A DNA stretch of 64,000 nt from Saccharothrix sp. HUAS TT1 (GCF_040744945.1 NZ_CP160453.1:124001-188000), one strand, 5' to 3'; counted from the first letter of the stretch, positions 42,258 through 51,122 are shown. Numbers and translations: made by a program. Notes: generated from the letters alone by a model not told the origin.

Positions 42258-43837
42258 GCGAGGCCGGTCGGGTCGTGGGCGAAGTCGCCGCCCACGACGG
42301 TCGCCACCACCTCGATGTCGCCGATCCCCGACACCTCGCAGGTCAGCGGGTCGTCGTCCAGCACCGCGAAGTCGGCCAGCTTGCCCGGCGCGATCGAGCC
42401 CAGCACGCCCTCCCGCCGGCACGCGTACGCCGCACCGACCGTGTAGGCGGCGATCGCCTCCCGCACCGCCACCGCCTCGTCCGGCCCGATGGACCCGCCC
42501 TGCCGCGACCGCCGCTCGACCATGAACTGGATGGCCCGCAACGGCTTCCCGTCCGCCACCGGCCGGTCCGAGCTGCCGGCCACGACGATCCCCCGGTCCA
42601 GGAACCCCCGCCCCCGGTACAGCCACGGCGCCCGCTCCGGCCCCATGATCGCCGCGTAGTCGTCGCCGTACGCCCACAGGAAGGTCGGCTGCACCACCGG
42701 GATCACCGCCAGCTCGGCGATCCGGTCCAACTGCTCCGGCCGCACCAGCCCGCAGTGCTCGATCCGGTGCCGGGCGTCCGCCCTCGGCACGAGGCGCTGC
42801 GCTTCGGCGATCGAGTCCAGCGCGAAGTCCACCGCGCGGTCACCGATGGCGTGCACCGCCAACTGCCACCCGGCGGCGTGCCCGTCCAGGATCGCCGCGC
42901 GCATCAGCGCCGGGTCGTCCTGCAGCTGCCCCGCCGTCTCCATCCCCTCGTACGGCCAGGTCAACGCGGCCGTGCGGGCCATCATCCCGCCGTCGGTCCA
43001 CAGCTTGAGCGGCCCGATCGACAGCCGGTCGTCGCCGAGACCCGTGCGCAGGCCCAGCGGCACGGCGCGGCCGATGCCGTCGGCCGCGTGGGCCGCCACC
43101 GGCTCCAGCCGGTCCGCCGACACCATCAGCTGCACCCGGATCGGCAGCGAGGCCCGCTGGTACGCCTCGACCTCCAACGGGCTGCTGCCGAGCAGACCGC
43201 CGCCGACGCCGGCCTCGGCCGCCATCACGACCCCTTCGCGCAGGCACTGCCGCGCGCCCGCCTCGACGTCTGCGGCGATGTCGTCCAACGCGTACGGCAG
43301 CCGCAGCGCCCGCACCGCCGTCTGCGCGCCCTCCGCCAGGAACCCGGTCAGCGCGCCCGCCGCGTCGCGCTGCGCCGCGCCCAGCACCGACGGCGGCAGC
43401 AGGGCGAGCACGTCGCCGCTCACCACGCACGCGTGCCCGGACAGGTCCTGCACGTAGATCCTCGGCCCCACCGGGTCCAGGTCCCGCGACGTCAACGGCC
43501 GGTCCAGCGCGCGGTGGTCGTAGCCCGCGACCTCGACCCACCCCGACGAACGGGGGGCGCCGCGCACCACGTCCAGGACCTGCTCCACCGTCGCGCACGA
43601 CGAGACGTCCGGTGTCCGCGCCGCCCTCCCGGCCCACGCGAGGTGGGTGTGCGCGTCGACGAACCCCGGCAGCACCACCGCCCCGCCCAGGTCGACCACC
43701 CGGCGCGCGGGCAGGTCGGCCACGTCCTCGTCCAGCCCGACGACCCGCCCGCCCCAGACGCCGATCACCGACGCCGCCGGCCGGTCCGGGTCCATGGTGA
43801 CGACCCGCCCGCCCACCACCTTGAGATCGAGGATCAC
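42248..43837 (-). CDS. Amidohydrolase family 3 protein (YtcJ-like)
   Basis: A 529-residue metal-dependent amidohydrolase: N-terminal beta domain (VVGGRVVTMDPDRPAASVIG), first metal site LPGFVDAHTHL (HxH), later ligands in AVHAIGDRAVD, HRIEHCGL and GSSDRPV, and a C-terminal GSIAPGKLADFAVLDDDP. This matches YtcJ-like hydrolases of unknown natural substrate, often predicted to act on N-acyl or imide bonds. It is divergent from the formyltransferase gene, so it may be affected by the iron-box region at 43862-43894. Confidence 0.9.
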   Translation of the reverse strand: MILDLKVVGGRVVTMDPDRPAASVIGVWGGRVVGLDEDVADLPARRVVDLGGAVVLPGFVDAHTHLAWAGRAARTPDVSSCATVEQVLDVVRGAPRSSGWVEVAGYDHRALDRPLTSRDLDPVGPRIYVQDLSGHACVVSGDVLALLPPSVLGAAQRDAAGALTGFLAEGAQTAVRALRLPYALDDIAADVEAGARQCLREGVVMAAEAGVGGGLLGSSPLEVEAYQRASLPIRVQLMVSADRLEPVAAHAADGIGRAVPLGLRTGLGDDRLSIGPLKLWTDGGMMARTAALTWPYEGMETAGQLQDDPALMRAAILDGHAAGWQLAVHAIGDRAVDFALDSIAEAQRLVPRADARHRIEHCGLVRPEQLDRIAELAVIPVVQPTFLWAYGDDYAAIMGPERAPWLYRGRGFLDRGIVVAGSSDRPVADGKPLRAIQFMVERRSRQGGSIGPDEAVAVREAIAAYTVGAAYACRREGVLGSIAPGKLADFAVLDDDPLTCEVSGIGDIEVVATVVGGDFAHDPTGLAPA

Positions 43838-43861
43838 CCGCGAAGGCTAGCTCACACCTGG

Positions 43862-43894
43862 TTAGGTTAGGGTTGGGTAACTTAGGCCAGCCTA
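43862..43894. promoter_or_regulatory. Iron-box-like sites (IdeR/DmdR type)
   Basis: TTAGGTTAGGGTTGGGTAA (43862-43880) matches the IdeR/DmdR consensus TTAGGTTAGGCTAACCTAA at 14 of 19 positions by eye. TAGGC-CA-GCCTA (43883-43894) is a second, palindromic near-match. They lie directly upstream of the formyltransferase start at 43910. Confidence 0.65.
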
Positions 43895-43909
43895 TCCAAG
43901 GAGAACGGT

Positions 43910-44857
43910 ATGCGGGTCGTCATGTTCGGCTACCAGACCTGGGGTCACCGCACGCTCCAGGCGCTGCTGGACTCCGAGCACGAGGTGGTGCTGGTCGTCA
44001 CGCACCCCAAGAGCGACCACGCCTACGAGCGCATCTGGAGCGATTCGGTCGCCGACCTGGCCGCCGAGCACGGCGTCGAGACGATCACCCGCGAGCGCCC
44101 GGACGACGACGAGCTGTTCCAGCGGCTCAAGGAGGTCGAGCCGGACGTCATCGTGGCCACCAACTGGCGCACCTGGATCCCGCCGCACGTCTTCACCCTC
44201 CCCAAGCACGGCACGCTGAACGTGCACGACTCGCTGCTGCCCGCCTACGCGGGCTTCTCGCCGCTGATCTGGGCCCTGATCAACGACGAGAAGGAGGTCG
44301 GCGTCACCGCGCACGTGATGGACGAGACCCTGGACGCGGGCGACATCGTGCTCCAGCGCGCCGTCCCGGTCGGCCCGCGCGACACCACGGCCGACCTGTT
44401 CCACAAGACCCTCGCGCTGTTCGGGCCGATCACCGTGGACGGCCTGGCCGAGATCGCCAAGGGCCGCACGGACTTCGCCAAGCAGGACCGCTCGAAGGCC
44501 AGCTTCTTCCACAAGCGCGCCGAGGAGGACCTGCGCATCGACTGGACGTGGGAGGCCGAGGAGCTGGACCGGCTGGTCCGCGCGCAGTGCGCGCCGTACC
44601 CGAGCGCGTTCGCCTTCCACCGGGGCAAGCGGCTGGAGATCGTCGAGGCCGAAGTCTCGCGGCAGCGCTACGGCGGCACGCCCGGTCGGATCTTCTACCG
44701 CGAGGGTGACGGCGTGGCGATCGTCGCGGGCGCCGAGGCGCGTCGTGGCCGCAACCACGCGCTGCTGGTCAAGCGGGTGCGCACGGAGGACGGCCTGGAG
44801 CTGGGCGCGTCCGAGTACTTCACGCACATGGGCGGGTACCTGACGAGCCGCCCCTGA
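43910..44857 (+). CDS. Formyltransferase (methionyl-tRNA formyltransferase-like), probably siderophore-related
   Basis: The 315-residue protein has the formyl-transferase fold: FGYQTWGHRTLQALL at the N-terminus, then the catalytic block NVHDSLLPAYAGFSPLIWAL with Asn/His and the later Asp in DETLDAGDIVLQ, and a C-terminal Fmt-like domain. It uses 10-formyltetrahydrofolate. The housekeeping fmt normally sits with def; this one stands alone behind iron-box-like sites, so it more likely formylates N5-hydroxyornithine for a hydroxamate siderophore (as CchA does for coelichelin). AAGGAGAA precedes ATG 43910. No NRPS or ornithine monooxygenase is in the window. Confidence 0.85.
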   Translation: MRVVMFGYQTWGHRTLQALLDSEHEVVLVVTHPKSDHAYERIWSDSVADLAAEHGVETITRERPDDDELFQRLKEVEPDVIVATNWRTWIPPHVFTLPKHGTLNVHDSLLPAYAGFSPLIWALINDEKEVGVTAHVMDETLDAGDIVLQRAVPVGPRDTTADLFHKTLALFGPITVDGLAEIAKGRTDFAKQDRSKASFFHKRAEEDLRIDWTWEAEELDRLVRAQCAPYPSAFAFHRGKRLEIVEAEVSRQRYGGTPGRIFYREGDGVAIVAGAEARRGRNHALLVKRVRTEDGLELGASEYFTHMGGYLTSRP

Positions 44858-44942
44858 GGCCGGGCGCGGGAGGTGGCGGAAAGCGCGGGAAATTTCCGGC
44901 CCCGGTGTTCCGGTGGGCGCGATCATCGCTGATCATGGGTGC

Positions 44943-45599
44943 ATGAGCGGCAAGCGGTCGACCGCGGTTGTCAGTGCGCTGATCCTCCTGCTCCTCGCCG
45001 GTTGCGGGACCGGCGTCCTGCAGCCGGACCCGTCGTCGGCCCCACCCGGGCCGACGGGCCCGGCCTCGCCCGGTGACGACCCGGCGGCGCAGCTGGCGGC
45101 GTTGACCCTGGCGCCCGAGGGGAAGATGACCGGTTACAGCCGGGACCGGTTCCCGCACTGGAGCAGCCAGGGCGACGGGTGCGACACGCGCGAGGTGGTG
45201 CTGCAGCGGCAGGGCGCGGACGTCCAGATCGGCGCCGGCTGCAAGGTCACGGCGGGGACGTGGACCAGCGCGTACGACGGCGTGGCCGTGACCGAGGCGG
45301 GCGACCTGGACATCGACCACACCGTGGCGCTGGCCGAGGCGTGGCGGTCGGGCGCGGACAAGTGGACCGACGAGCAGCGGGAGAAGTTCGCCAACGACCT
45401 CGGCGGGTTGCAGCTGATCGCGGTGACGGCGAGCAGCAACCGGGCCAAGGGCGACCAGGACGCGGCGAAGTGGAAGCCCGCGGTGGAGGCCTACTGGTGC
45501 ACGTACGCGCGGGCCGTGGTCTCGGTCAAGACGCTGTACGCGCTGACCGTGGACGAGGCCGAGCGCGACGCGCTGGCGGCGATGCTGAAGACCTGCTGA
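44943..45599 (+). CDS. Secreted lipoprotein with HNH/DUF1524-type nuclease domain
   Basis: The 218-residue protein has a lipoprotein signal (VVSALILLLLAGCG, lipobox LLAGC), a Pro-rich linker and then a nuclease domain: DLDIDHTVALAEAWRSGA with the catalytic DH, and LQLIAVTASSNRAKGDQDAA with the conserved Asn, as in HNH/GmrSD-type secreted nucleases. It probably degrades extracellular DNA at the cell surface. ATG 44943 lies 6 nt after GATCAT, which may be the -10 of a leaderless message. Four cysteines in the mature domain could form disulfides. Confidence 0.88.
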   Translation: MSGKRSTAVVSALILLLLAGCGTGVLQPDPSSAPPGPTGPASPGDDPAAQLAALTLAPEGKMTGYSRDRFPHWSSQGDGCDTREVVLQRQGADVQIGAGCKVTAGTWTSAYDGVAVTEAGDLDIDHTVALAEAWRSGADKWTDEQREKFANDLGGLQLIAVTASSNRAKGDQDAAKWKPAVEAYWCTYARAVVSVKTLYALTVDEAERDALAAMLKTC

Positions 45600-45635
45600 G
45601 GCTCGAAGACCCGCTGAGACCGAAGACCCGCCGGG

Positions 45636-46499
45636 TCAGGGCCGCAGGTCTTCGAGCTGGTCCACGACGTCGGCGTGCGCCTCGGCCCGGCGGACCCACG
45701 CGGCGAAGCCGGACGAGGCCGACGGGACCTCGCCCAGCGGCGAGATCGGGTCCGTGACGCCGTACTCCAGGCGGTAGGCGACCAGGGCGACGGCGGCCTC
45801 GACCCAGCGGGACGGGTCGGGGGTGGTGATCTCGCCCAGGCCGACCCGGAACCACAGCGGCAGGCGGGTGTCGGCGGCCAGGGCCCGGTTCAGCCGGCGG
45901 CGGGCGATGTCCAGCACCTCCTGGCGCGCCTTCTCCCCCGCCACCACGGCCTCGGCGCGCCACGGCTCCTCGGCGGCCTGCTCGTCGGTGGCCAGCCGCT
46001 GCCCGGCGGCCATCGCGCCCGGCTGCTGCGCGTTGACCCGCCACTCCAGGTTCTGCACCTCGTGCTGCAACGCGTCCCGCTCGAAGCGCGGCATGCGGCC
46101 GGACGAGAGCTTGGCCAGCCCGGCGTCCAGCTGCTGGCGCATCGACTCGTACTCGCCGACCTCGGCCCGCAGGTCGGCCCGCACGGAGTCGGCCAGCAGC
46201 TCCTGCTCGGCGTCCCACGCGGCGCGCAGCGCGCCGATGGTCTCGGCGATGCCCTCGACCGAGTCGAGGTCTTCGTCCGGTCCGGACCCGGCGCCGGACA
46301 GCCTGCGCTCCAGCACGTGCAGGCGGGCGCTCACCCGACCGAGCTCGGCCGTCAGCGCCTGGGTGGTGGCGACGAGATCAGCGACGGTCGGCTCGACCTC
46401 GTCGAGCCGTTCCTTTTCGGTGGGCACGCGAACCAGCGAACCGCATCGGCCGACCCTGTCCAGGGACGAAACCGGAAAACCACGCGTACGGGCCGACAC
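45636..46499 (-). CDS. Hypothetical coiled-coil protein, 287 aa
   Basis: A soluble protein with a heptad-rich N-terminal half (VADLVATTQALTAELGRVSA, RLHVLERRLSG, AEQELLADSVRADLRAEVGE) likely to form coiled coils, followed by a globular C-terminal region (TRLPLWFRVGLGEITTPDPS). I recognise no family. GTG 46499 follows GGGCGGGGG; GTG 46427 (VPTEKERLDEV) is a credible later start that removes an unusual basic leader. It is divergent from the CYTH-CHAD gene. Confidence 0.68.
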   Translation of the reverse strand: MSARTRGFPVSSLDRVGRCGSLVRVPTEKERLDEVEPTVADLVATTQALTAELGRVSARLHVLERRLSGAGSGPDEDLDSVEGIAETIGALRAAWDAEQELLADSVRADLRAEVGEYESMRQQLDAGLAKLSSGRMPRFERDALQHEVQNLEWRVNAQQPGAMAAGQRLATDEQAAEEPWRAEAVVAGEKARQEVLDIARRRLNRALAADTRLPLWFRVGLGEITTPDPSRWVEAAVALVAYRLEYGVTDPISPLGEVPSASSGFAAWVRRAEAHADVVDQLEDLRP

Positions 46500-46576
46500 A
46501 AACCCCCGCCCTGGTTAACGGTCGATCACGCACGGTGACATGCCTGAACCTCCGTCAAACGGTGTATGCCTGGTAC

Positions 46577-48067
46577 ATGTCGACGTCCGTGCACGAGACC
46601 GAACGCAAGTACGAGGCGCCCGGCGGCACCGCGCTGCCCGAGCTAGCCGACCTGCCCGGCGTCGCCGCGGTGGCGGGCCCGGAGGAGCAGCGGCTGGAAG
46701 CGGTCTACTACGACACCTCCGACCTGAGGCTGGCGCGGGCCGGGTTGACGCTGCGCCGGCGCACCGGCGGTGACGACGCGGGCTGGCACCTGAAGCTGCC
46801 GGCGGGCGTGGACACCCGCGAGGAGGTGCGGCTGCCGCCGGGCCGCGCGGCCAAGCACCCGCCCAAGGAGCTCGGCTCGCTGGTCCAGGTGCACGCCCGC
46901 GGCCGGGAGCTGGCGCCGGTCGCGCGCATCCAGACCAGGCGCGAGCGCCGGCAGCTCGTGGACGCCAAGGGCAGGCTGCTCGCCGAGGTGGTCGAGGACC
47001 TGGTCACCGGGCAGGGCTCGGCGGAGGACTCGCACGTCGACTCGTGGCGCGAGATCGAGGTGGAGCTGGGCGAGCGCGGCGACGTCGCGCTGCTGGACCG
47101 CGTCGAGGCGCGGCTGGCGGAGGCGGGCATCGCCCGGTCCCGGTCGTCGTCGAAGCTGGGCCGCGTGCTGGCCGACCGGATCGCCACGACCACGTCGCCG
47201 ACCGGCGCGCGCAAGGCGGTGTCCGCCGGTGACGTCGTGCTGGCGTACCTGCGCGAGCAGGCCGACAAGCTCAAGCACGAGGACCCGCGGGTGCGCCGGG
47301 GCGGGGACGACGCCGTGCACCAGATGCGGGTGGCGACGCGGCGGATGCGCAGCGCGCTCCAGGCGTTCGGCACGATAGTGGAGCGCGAGCGCACGCGTGC
47401 GCTGACCGAGGAGCTGAAGTGGCTCGCGGGCGTGCTGGGCGAGGCCCGTGACCTGGAGGTGCTGCGGGCCCGGTTCGAGGACGGCGTCGCGGCGCTGGAC
47501 CAGGAACTGGTGCTCGGCCCGGTGCCCGCGCAGCTGACCAGGCACTTCGCGCCGCTGGAGACCGCCGCGCACGAGTCGGTCGTCACGGCGCTGGACGGTG
47601 GGCGGTACTTCGCCCTGCTCGACGCGGTCGACGCGCTGGTCGTCGCGCCGCCGTTCACGCCGGCGGCGCGCGGGAAGGCCGCCAAGGTGCTGCCGAAGCT
47701 CATCGACCGCAGCTACCGCAGGTTGGCGAAGCGGGCCGAGGAGGCGCACGACGATTTCGGGCTGCACGAGGCGCGCAAGGCGGCCAAGCGGCTGCGGTAC
47801 GCGGTGGAGGTGTCCGAACCGGCGTTCGGCAAGCAGGCGGCGAAGTACCGCAAGAAGCTGAAGGCGGTGCAGGAACTGCTCGGCGAGCACCAGGACGGCG
47901 TGGTGGCCCGGCCGGTGCTGCGCGAACTCGGCGCGAAGGCGCAGCTGGACGGGGAGAACGGCTTCACGTTCGGCCTGCTGCACGGCCTGGAGACGGCGGC
48001 GGCGCAGCGGGTGGAGGACCGCTTCCCGGCCGTCTGGCGGGACCTGGGCAAGCCGAAGCTGCGGTAA
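46577..48067 (+). CDS. CYTH-CHAD domain protein (inorganic polyphosphate-related)
   Basis: The 496-residue protein has an N-terminal CYTH domain with the ExExK signature in HETERKYE (6-13) and RLEAVYYDTSDLRLARAGLTLRRR, and a C-terminal CHAD domain from about residue 225 (VHQMRVATRRMRSALQAF, LHEARKAAKRLRYAVE) with conserved histidines. CYTH enzymes hydrolyse triphosphates and CHAD domains bind polyphosphate, so triphosphatase or polyphosphate-binding activity is expected. ATG 46577 is preceded 6 nt by TATGCC without a Shine-Dalgarno site, another likely leaderless start. Confidence 0.9.
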   Translation: MSTSVHETERKYEAPGGTALPELADLPGVAAVAGPEEQRLEAVYYDTSDLRLARAGLTLRRRTGGDDAGWHLKLPAGVDTREEVRLPPGRAAKHPPKELGSLVQVHARGRELAPVARIQTRRERRQLVDAKGRLLAEVVEDLVTGQGSAEDSHVDSWREIEVELGERGDVALLDRVEARLAEAGIARSRSSSKLGRVLADRIATTTSPTGARKAVSAGDVVLAYLREQADKLKHEDPRVRRGGDDAVHQMRVATRRMRSALQAFGTIVERERTRALTEELKWLAGVLGEARDLEVLRARFEDGVAALDQELVLGPVPAQLTRHFAPLETAAHESVVTALDGGRYFALLDAVDALVVAPPFTPAARGKAAKVLPKLIDRSYRRLAKRAEEAHDDFGLHEARKAAKRLRYAVEVSEPAFGKQAAKYRKKLKAVQELLGEHQDGVVARPVLRELGAKAQLDGENGFTFGLLHGLETAAAQRVEDRFPAVWRDLGKPKLR

Positions 48068-48082
48068 TTGGTCTGGACCTTG
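48067..48082. promoter_or_regulatory. DasR-type dre box
   Basis: ATTGGTCTGGACCTTG matches the DasR consensus core TGGTCTAGACCA closely (one change in the centre). A perfect TTGACA -35 overlaps its right end at 48080-48085. It lies 72 bp upstream of the GH20 gene, as expected for N-acetylglucosamine control. Confidence 0.75.
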
Positions 48083-48153
48083 ACACCTCCTGGTGCGGCT
48101 GAAACGGTGGCGGTGCCGCCGCTCGGTGATCCACGCTGACCAGGAGGACGTCA

Positions 48154-49743
48154 GTGCTTCTCACAGAAGGCGCCGGACGGCGCGGGTTCGGTCGAGCGCT
48201 CACCGCGCTGCTCTTCGTGGGCGCGGTCGGCACGGCGGTTCCCGCCCACGCAGCTCCGGAGACGCCGTTGCAGCACATCGTGCCCGCTCCCGTCCAAGTC
48301 ACCCCGCGGCCGGGTGACGCGTTCACGCTCAGCGCGGACACCCGGATCCACACCCACCCCGGGTCGGCCGCGGCGAAGCAGGTCGGCGAGTTCCTGGCGG
48401 GCGTGCTGCGCCCGTCCACGGGCTACCGGCTGCCGGTCGTGCCGGGCGCGTCCGGTCGGCACATCTCGCTGCTGCTCGTCGGCGCGGACCCGAGCGTCGG
48501 CGCGGAGGGCTACCAGCTCGACGTGACGCGGCGGGGCGTGCTGATCCGGGCCCGCACGGCGGCGGGCCTGTTCGCGGGCGTGCAGACGTTCCGCCAGATC
48601 CTGCCCGCGAAGGTGGAGGCGAAGACCAGGCAGCGCGGGCCGTGGACCGCGCCCGGCGGCCGGGTGCTGGACCACCCGCGCTACGCCCACCGCGGCGCGA
48701 TGCTGGACGTGGCCCGGCACTTCTTCTCGGTGGACGAGGTCAAGCGGTACGTCGACCAGCTCGCCCTGTACAAGATCAACCGGCTGCACCTGCACCTGAC
48801 CGACGACCAGGGCTGGCGGCTGGAGATCAAGAGCTGGCCCAACCTCACCGCGCACGGCGGCAGCACGGAGGTCGGCGGCGGACCCGGCGGCTTCTACACG
48901 CAGGAGCAGTACAAGGACCTCGTGGCCTACGCCGCCGCGCGGCACATCACGGTGATCCCGGAGGTCGACCTGCCGGGCCACACCAACGCCGCGCTCTCGT
49001 CGTACCCGGAGCTGAACTGCGACGGCGTCGCGCCGCCGCTCTACACCGGCATCGAGGTCGGCTTCAGCTCCCTGTGCATCGACAAGGACATCACCTACCG
49101 GTTCGTGGACGACGTGCTGCGCGAGGTCGCCGCGCTGACGCCGGGCCGGTACCTGCACATCGGCGGCGACGAGGCGCACGCCACCACCGATCCCGACTAC
49201 AAGCTGTTCATGGACAAGGTGCTGCCGCTGGTGGCCAAGCACGGCAAGGTCGCGACCGGCTGGCACGAGTTCATCAAGGCCGCCCCGCCCGCGTCGGCGG
49301 TGCCGCAGTTCTGGGGCACGAGGACGGTCGCGCCGGACGTGGTCGAGGCGGCCGCGCGCGGCAACCGGATCGTGCTGTCGCCCGCGACCAAGGCGTACCT
49401 GGACATGAAGTACGACGCGAACACCAAGCTCGGGCTGAGCTGGGCCGGCTACACCGACGTGATGGACGCGTACGACTGGAACCCCGGCGCGTACGTCGAG
49501 GGCCTGCCGGCCGAGGCGGTGCGCGGCGTCGAGGCGCCGCTGTGGAGCGAGACCATCACGAACACCGCCGACCTGGAGCACCTGGCGTTCCCGAGGCTGC
49601 CCGCGATCGCCGAGCTGGGCTGGTCGCCGTGGTCGACGCACGACTGGGACCGGTTCAAGGTCCGGCTCGCGGCGCAGGCCGACCGGTGGGACGTGATGGG
49701 CGTGAACTACTACGCCTCGCCGCAGGTGCCCTGGAAGGGGTAG
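48154..49743 (+). CDS. Secreted beta-N-acetylhexosaminidase, GH20
   Basis: A 529-residue exported enzyme: Arg-rich signal peptide (RRGFGRALTALLFVGAVGTA, cleavage after AHA), a GH20b-like N-terminal domain and a GH20 barrel from about residue 175 (YAHRGAMLDVARHFFSVDEV, LHLHLTDDQGWRLEIKSWP). The catalytic pair Asp339-Glu340 is in HIGGDEAH. It releases terminal GlcNAc from chitin oligomers or peptidoglycan fragments outside the cell. GTG 48154 follows AGGAGGACGTCA. The upstream dre box links it to the DasR regulon for GlcNAc sensing. Confidence 0.94.
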   Translation: MLLTEGAGRRGFGRALTALLFVGAVGTAVPAHAAPETPLQHIVPAPVQVTPRPGDAFTLSADTRIHTHPGSAAAKQVGEFLAGVLRPSTGYRLPVVPGASGRHISLLLVGADPSVGAEGYQLDVTRRGVLIRARTAAGLFAGVQTFRQILPAKVEAKTRQRGPWTAPGGRVLDHPRYAHRGAMLDVARHFFSVDEVKRYVDQLALYKINRLHLHLTDDQGWRLEIKSWPNLTAHGGSTEVGGGPGGFYTQEQYKDLVAYAAARHITVIPEVDLPGHTNAALSSYPELNCDGVAPPLYTGIEVGFSSLCIDKDITYRFVDDVLREVAALTPGRYLHIGGDEAHATTDPDYKLFMDKVLPLVAKHGKVATGWHEFIKAAPPASAVPQFWGTRTVAPDVVEAAARGNRIVLSPATKAYLDMKYDANTKLGLSWAGYTDVMDAYDWNPGAYVEGLPAEAVRGVEAPLWSETITNTADLEHLAFPRLPAIAELGWSPWSTHDWDRFKVRLAAQADRWDVMGVNYYASPQVPWKG

Positions 49744-49750
49744 TCCCCGC

Positions 49751-51058
49751 TCAGAAGCCCTGCTCGACCAGGATCGTCTTCGTCCGCTGGTACTGGTCGA
49801 GCAGGGAGCGGCGGTCCGCGCCGGAACCGGACCGGAACGTGTTCACCCGCACCCGGCGCGCCTGCACCCGGCGGCCCGCGCCGAAGCCGACGCCCGCCTC
49901 CCTGGACCACACGCCGACGCCGCTCGCGGTGCCGCCCAGCTCCTTCACCGCGTCGTCGAAGTGGTCGAACGAGGTCACCGACACGACCGGGCCGACGAGT
50001 TCGGCCGGGGCCACGCGGGACTCGCCGACGACGATCGTCGGCGTGAGGTAGCACCCGCCGGACAGCCCGCCGCCGAGGTCCGCGCGCTCGCCGCCGCAGA
50101 CGACCCGGGCGCCGTCCCGCCGGGCGACGTCGAGCAGCGACAGGGTCCGGTCGAGCCGGTCGTGGTCGATCAGCGCGCCGACGGTGGTCCCGGTGTCCAG
50201 CGGGTGGCCCAGCCCGGCCGCCTCGGCCCGCGCGGTGGCGTCGGCCAGGAACCGGTCGTGGATCGGGCTCTGCACCAGCGCCCGGTCCAGGGCGAACGTG
50301 CGGAAGCCCGCCAGCGCCCGCTCGTAGAACGCGTCGCTGTGCGCGGCCACGTCGGCGAAGAAGATGTCGGCGCCCCGGCCGCTCGGCGGCCCGCCCGCCG
50401 CCACGCCGTTGACCACGTTGAGCACGCCCGGCGGCAGCAGGTCGGCGACCAGGCCGACCAGCACGTGGATCGACGCGGGGGCCTGCTCGGCGGGCCGCAG
50501 CACCGCGGTGTTGCCGGCGGCCAGCGCGGGCGCGAGGTTCACCGCGGCCGTGAGCAGCGGGAAGTCCCACGGGATCGGCCGGTCGACCACGCCGAGCGGT
50601 TCCGGGAAGTGGTAGGCGACCAGGTCGTCGCCGAGCCGCGCGACACCGCCCTCCCTGGCCAGGATCACGCCCGCGAAGTAGCGGAAGCAGTCGACCACCG
50701 AGGGCAGGTCGGCCAGCGTCTCGCGGATCGGCGCGCCGGTGTCCCACGTCTCGGCCACGGCGAGGCCGTCGAGGTGGTCCTCCAGGCGGTCGGCGACCTC
50801 GTTCAGCACGGTCGCCCGTTCGGCCGCGGACGTGCGACCCCACCTCCGCGCGGCGCCGTGCGCGGCGTCCAGCGCCCGTTCCACGTCCTCGGCGGAGCCC
50901 CTGGCCACCTCGGTGAACACCTCGCCGGTGACCGGGGTCCGGTCGGCGAAGTAGCCGCCGCCGGCCGGTGGCGCGTACTCGCCGCCGATGAAGTGGTCGT
51001 ACCGGTCCCGGTACGACACGGTGCTGCCCGGCTCGCCCGGCGCCACGTGTCTGGCCAT
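49751..51058 (-). CDS. Aldehyde dehydrogenase homologue lacking catalytic segments
   Basis: The 435-residue protein aligns with acetaldehyde dehydrogenases (ExaC/AcoD type): YHFPEPLGVVDRPIPWDFPL, LAAGNTAVLRPAEQAP, IFFADVAAHSDAFYERALAG, GCYLTPTIVVGESRVAP. Compared with the family pattern, the stretch from VVNG to the ELGGK motif is mostly gone (NVVNGVAAGGPPSGRGADIF), the FALNQGEVCTCPSRALVQ segment is shortened to FALDRALVQ, so the catalytic Cys and the Glu are missing, and PWNF is PWDF. It is about 70 residues short. ATG 51058 follows GAGGAGG. The reading frame is intact, so it is a dead or repurposed ALDH rather than a frameshifted pseudogene. It is divergent from the GAF regulator. Confidence 0.85.
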   Translation of the reverse strand: MARHVAPGEPGSTVSYRDRYDHFIGGEYAPPAGGGYFADRTPVTGEVFTEVARGSAEDVERALDAAHGAARRWGRTSAAERATVLNEVADRLEDHLDGLAVAETWDTGAPIRETLADLPSVVDCFRYFAGVILAREGGVARLGDDLVAYHFPEPLGVVDRPIPWDFPLLTAAVNLAPALAAGNTAVLRPAEQAPASIHVLVGLVADLLPPGVLNVVNGVAAGGPPSGRGADIFFADVAAHSDAFYERALAGFRTFALDRALVQSPIHDRFLADATARAEAAGLGHPLDTGTTVGALIDHDRLDRTLSLLDVARRDGARVVCGGERADLGGGLSGGCYLTPTIVVGESRVAPAELVGPVVSVTSFDHFDDAVKELGGTASGVGVWSREAGVGFGAGRRVQARRVRVNTFRSGSGADRRSLLDQYQRTKTILVEQGF

Positions 51059-51100
51059 GCCCCGCCTCCTCGCGTTGATCGCCGGAGCAGCGTGGGCAGC

Positions 51101-51122
51101 GCAACGTTGCAGTCGCGTTGCA
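51101..51122. promoter_or_regulatory. Repeat cluster between the ALDH-like gene and GAF regulator
   Basis: GCAACGTTGC (51101-51110) is a palindrome, and GTTGCA recurs at 51106-51111 and 51117-51122, 11 bp apart, one helical turn. This gap between divergent genes is a natural binding site for the neighbouring regulator. Confidence 0.45.
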
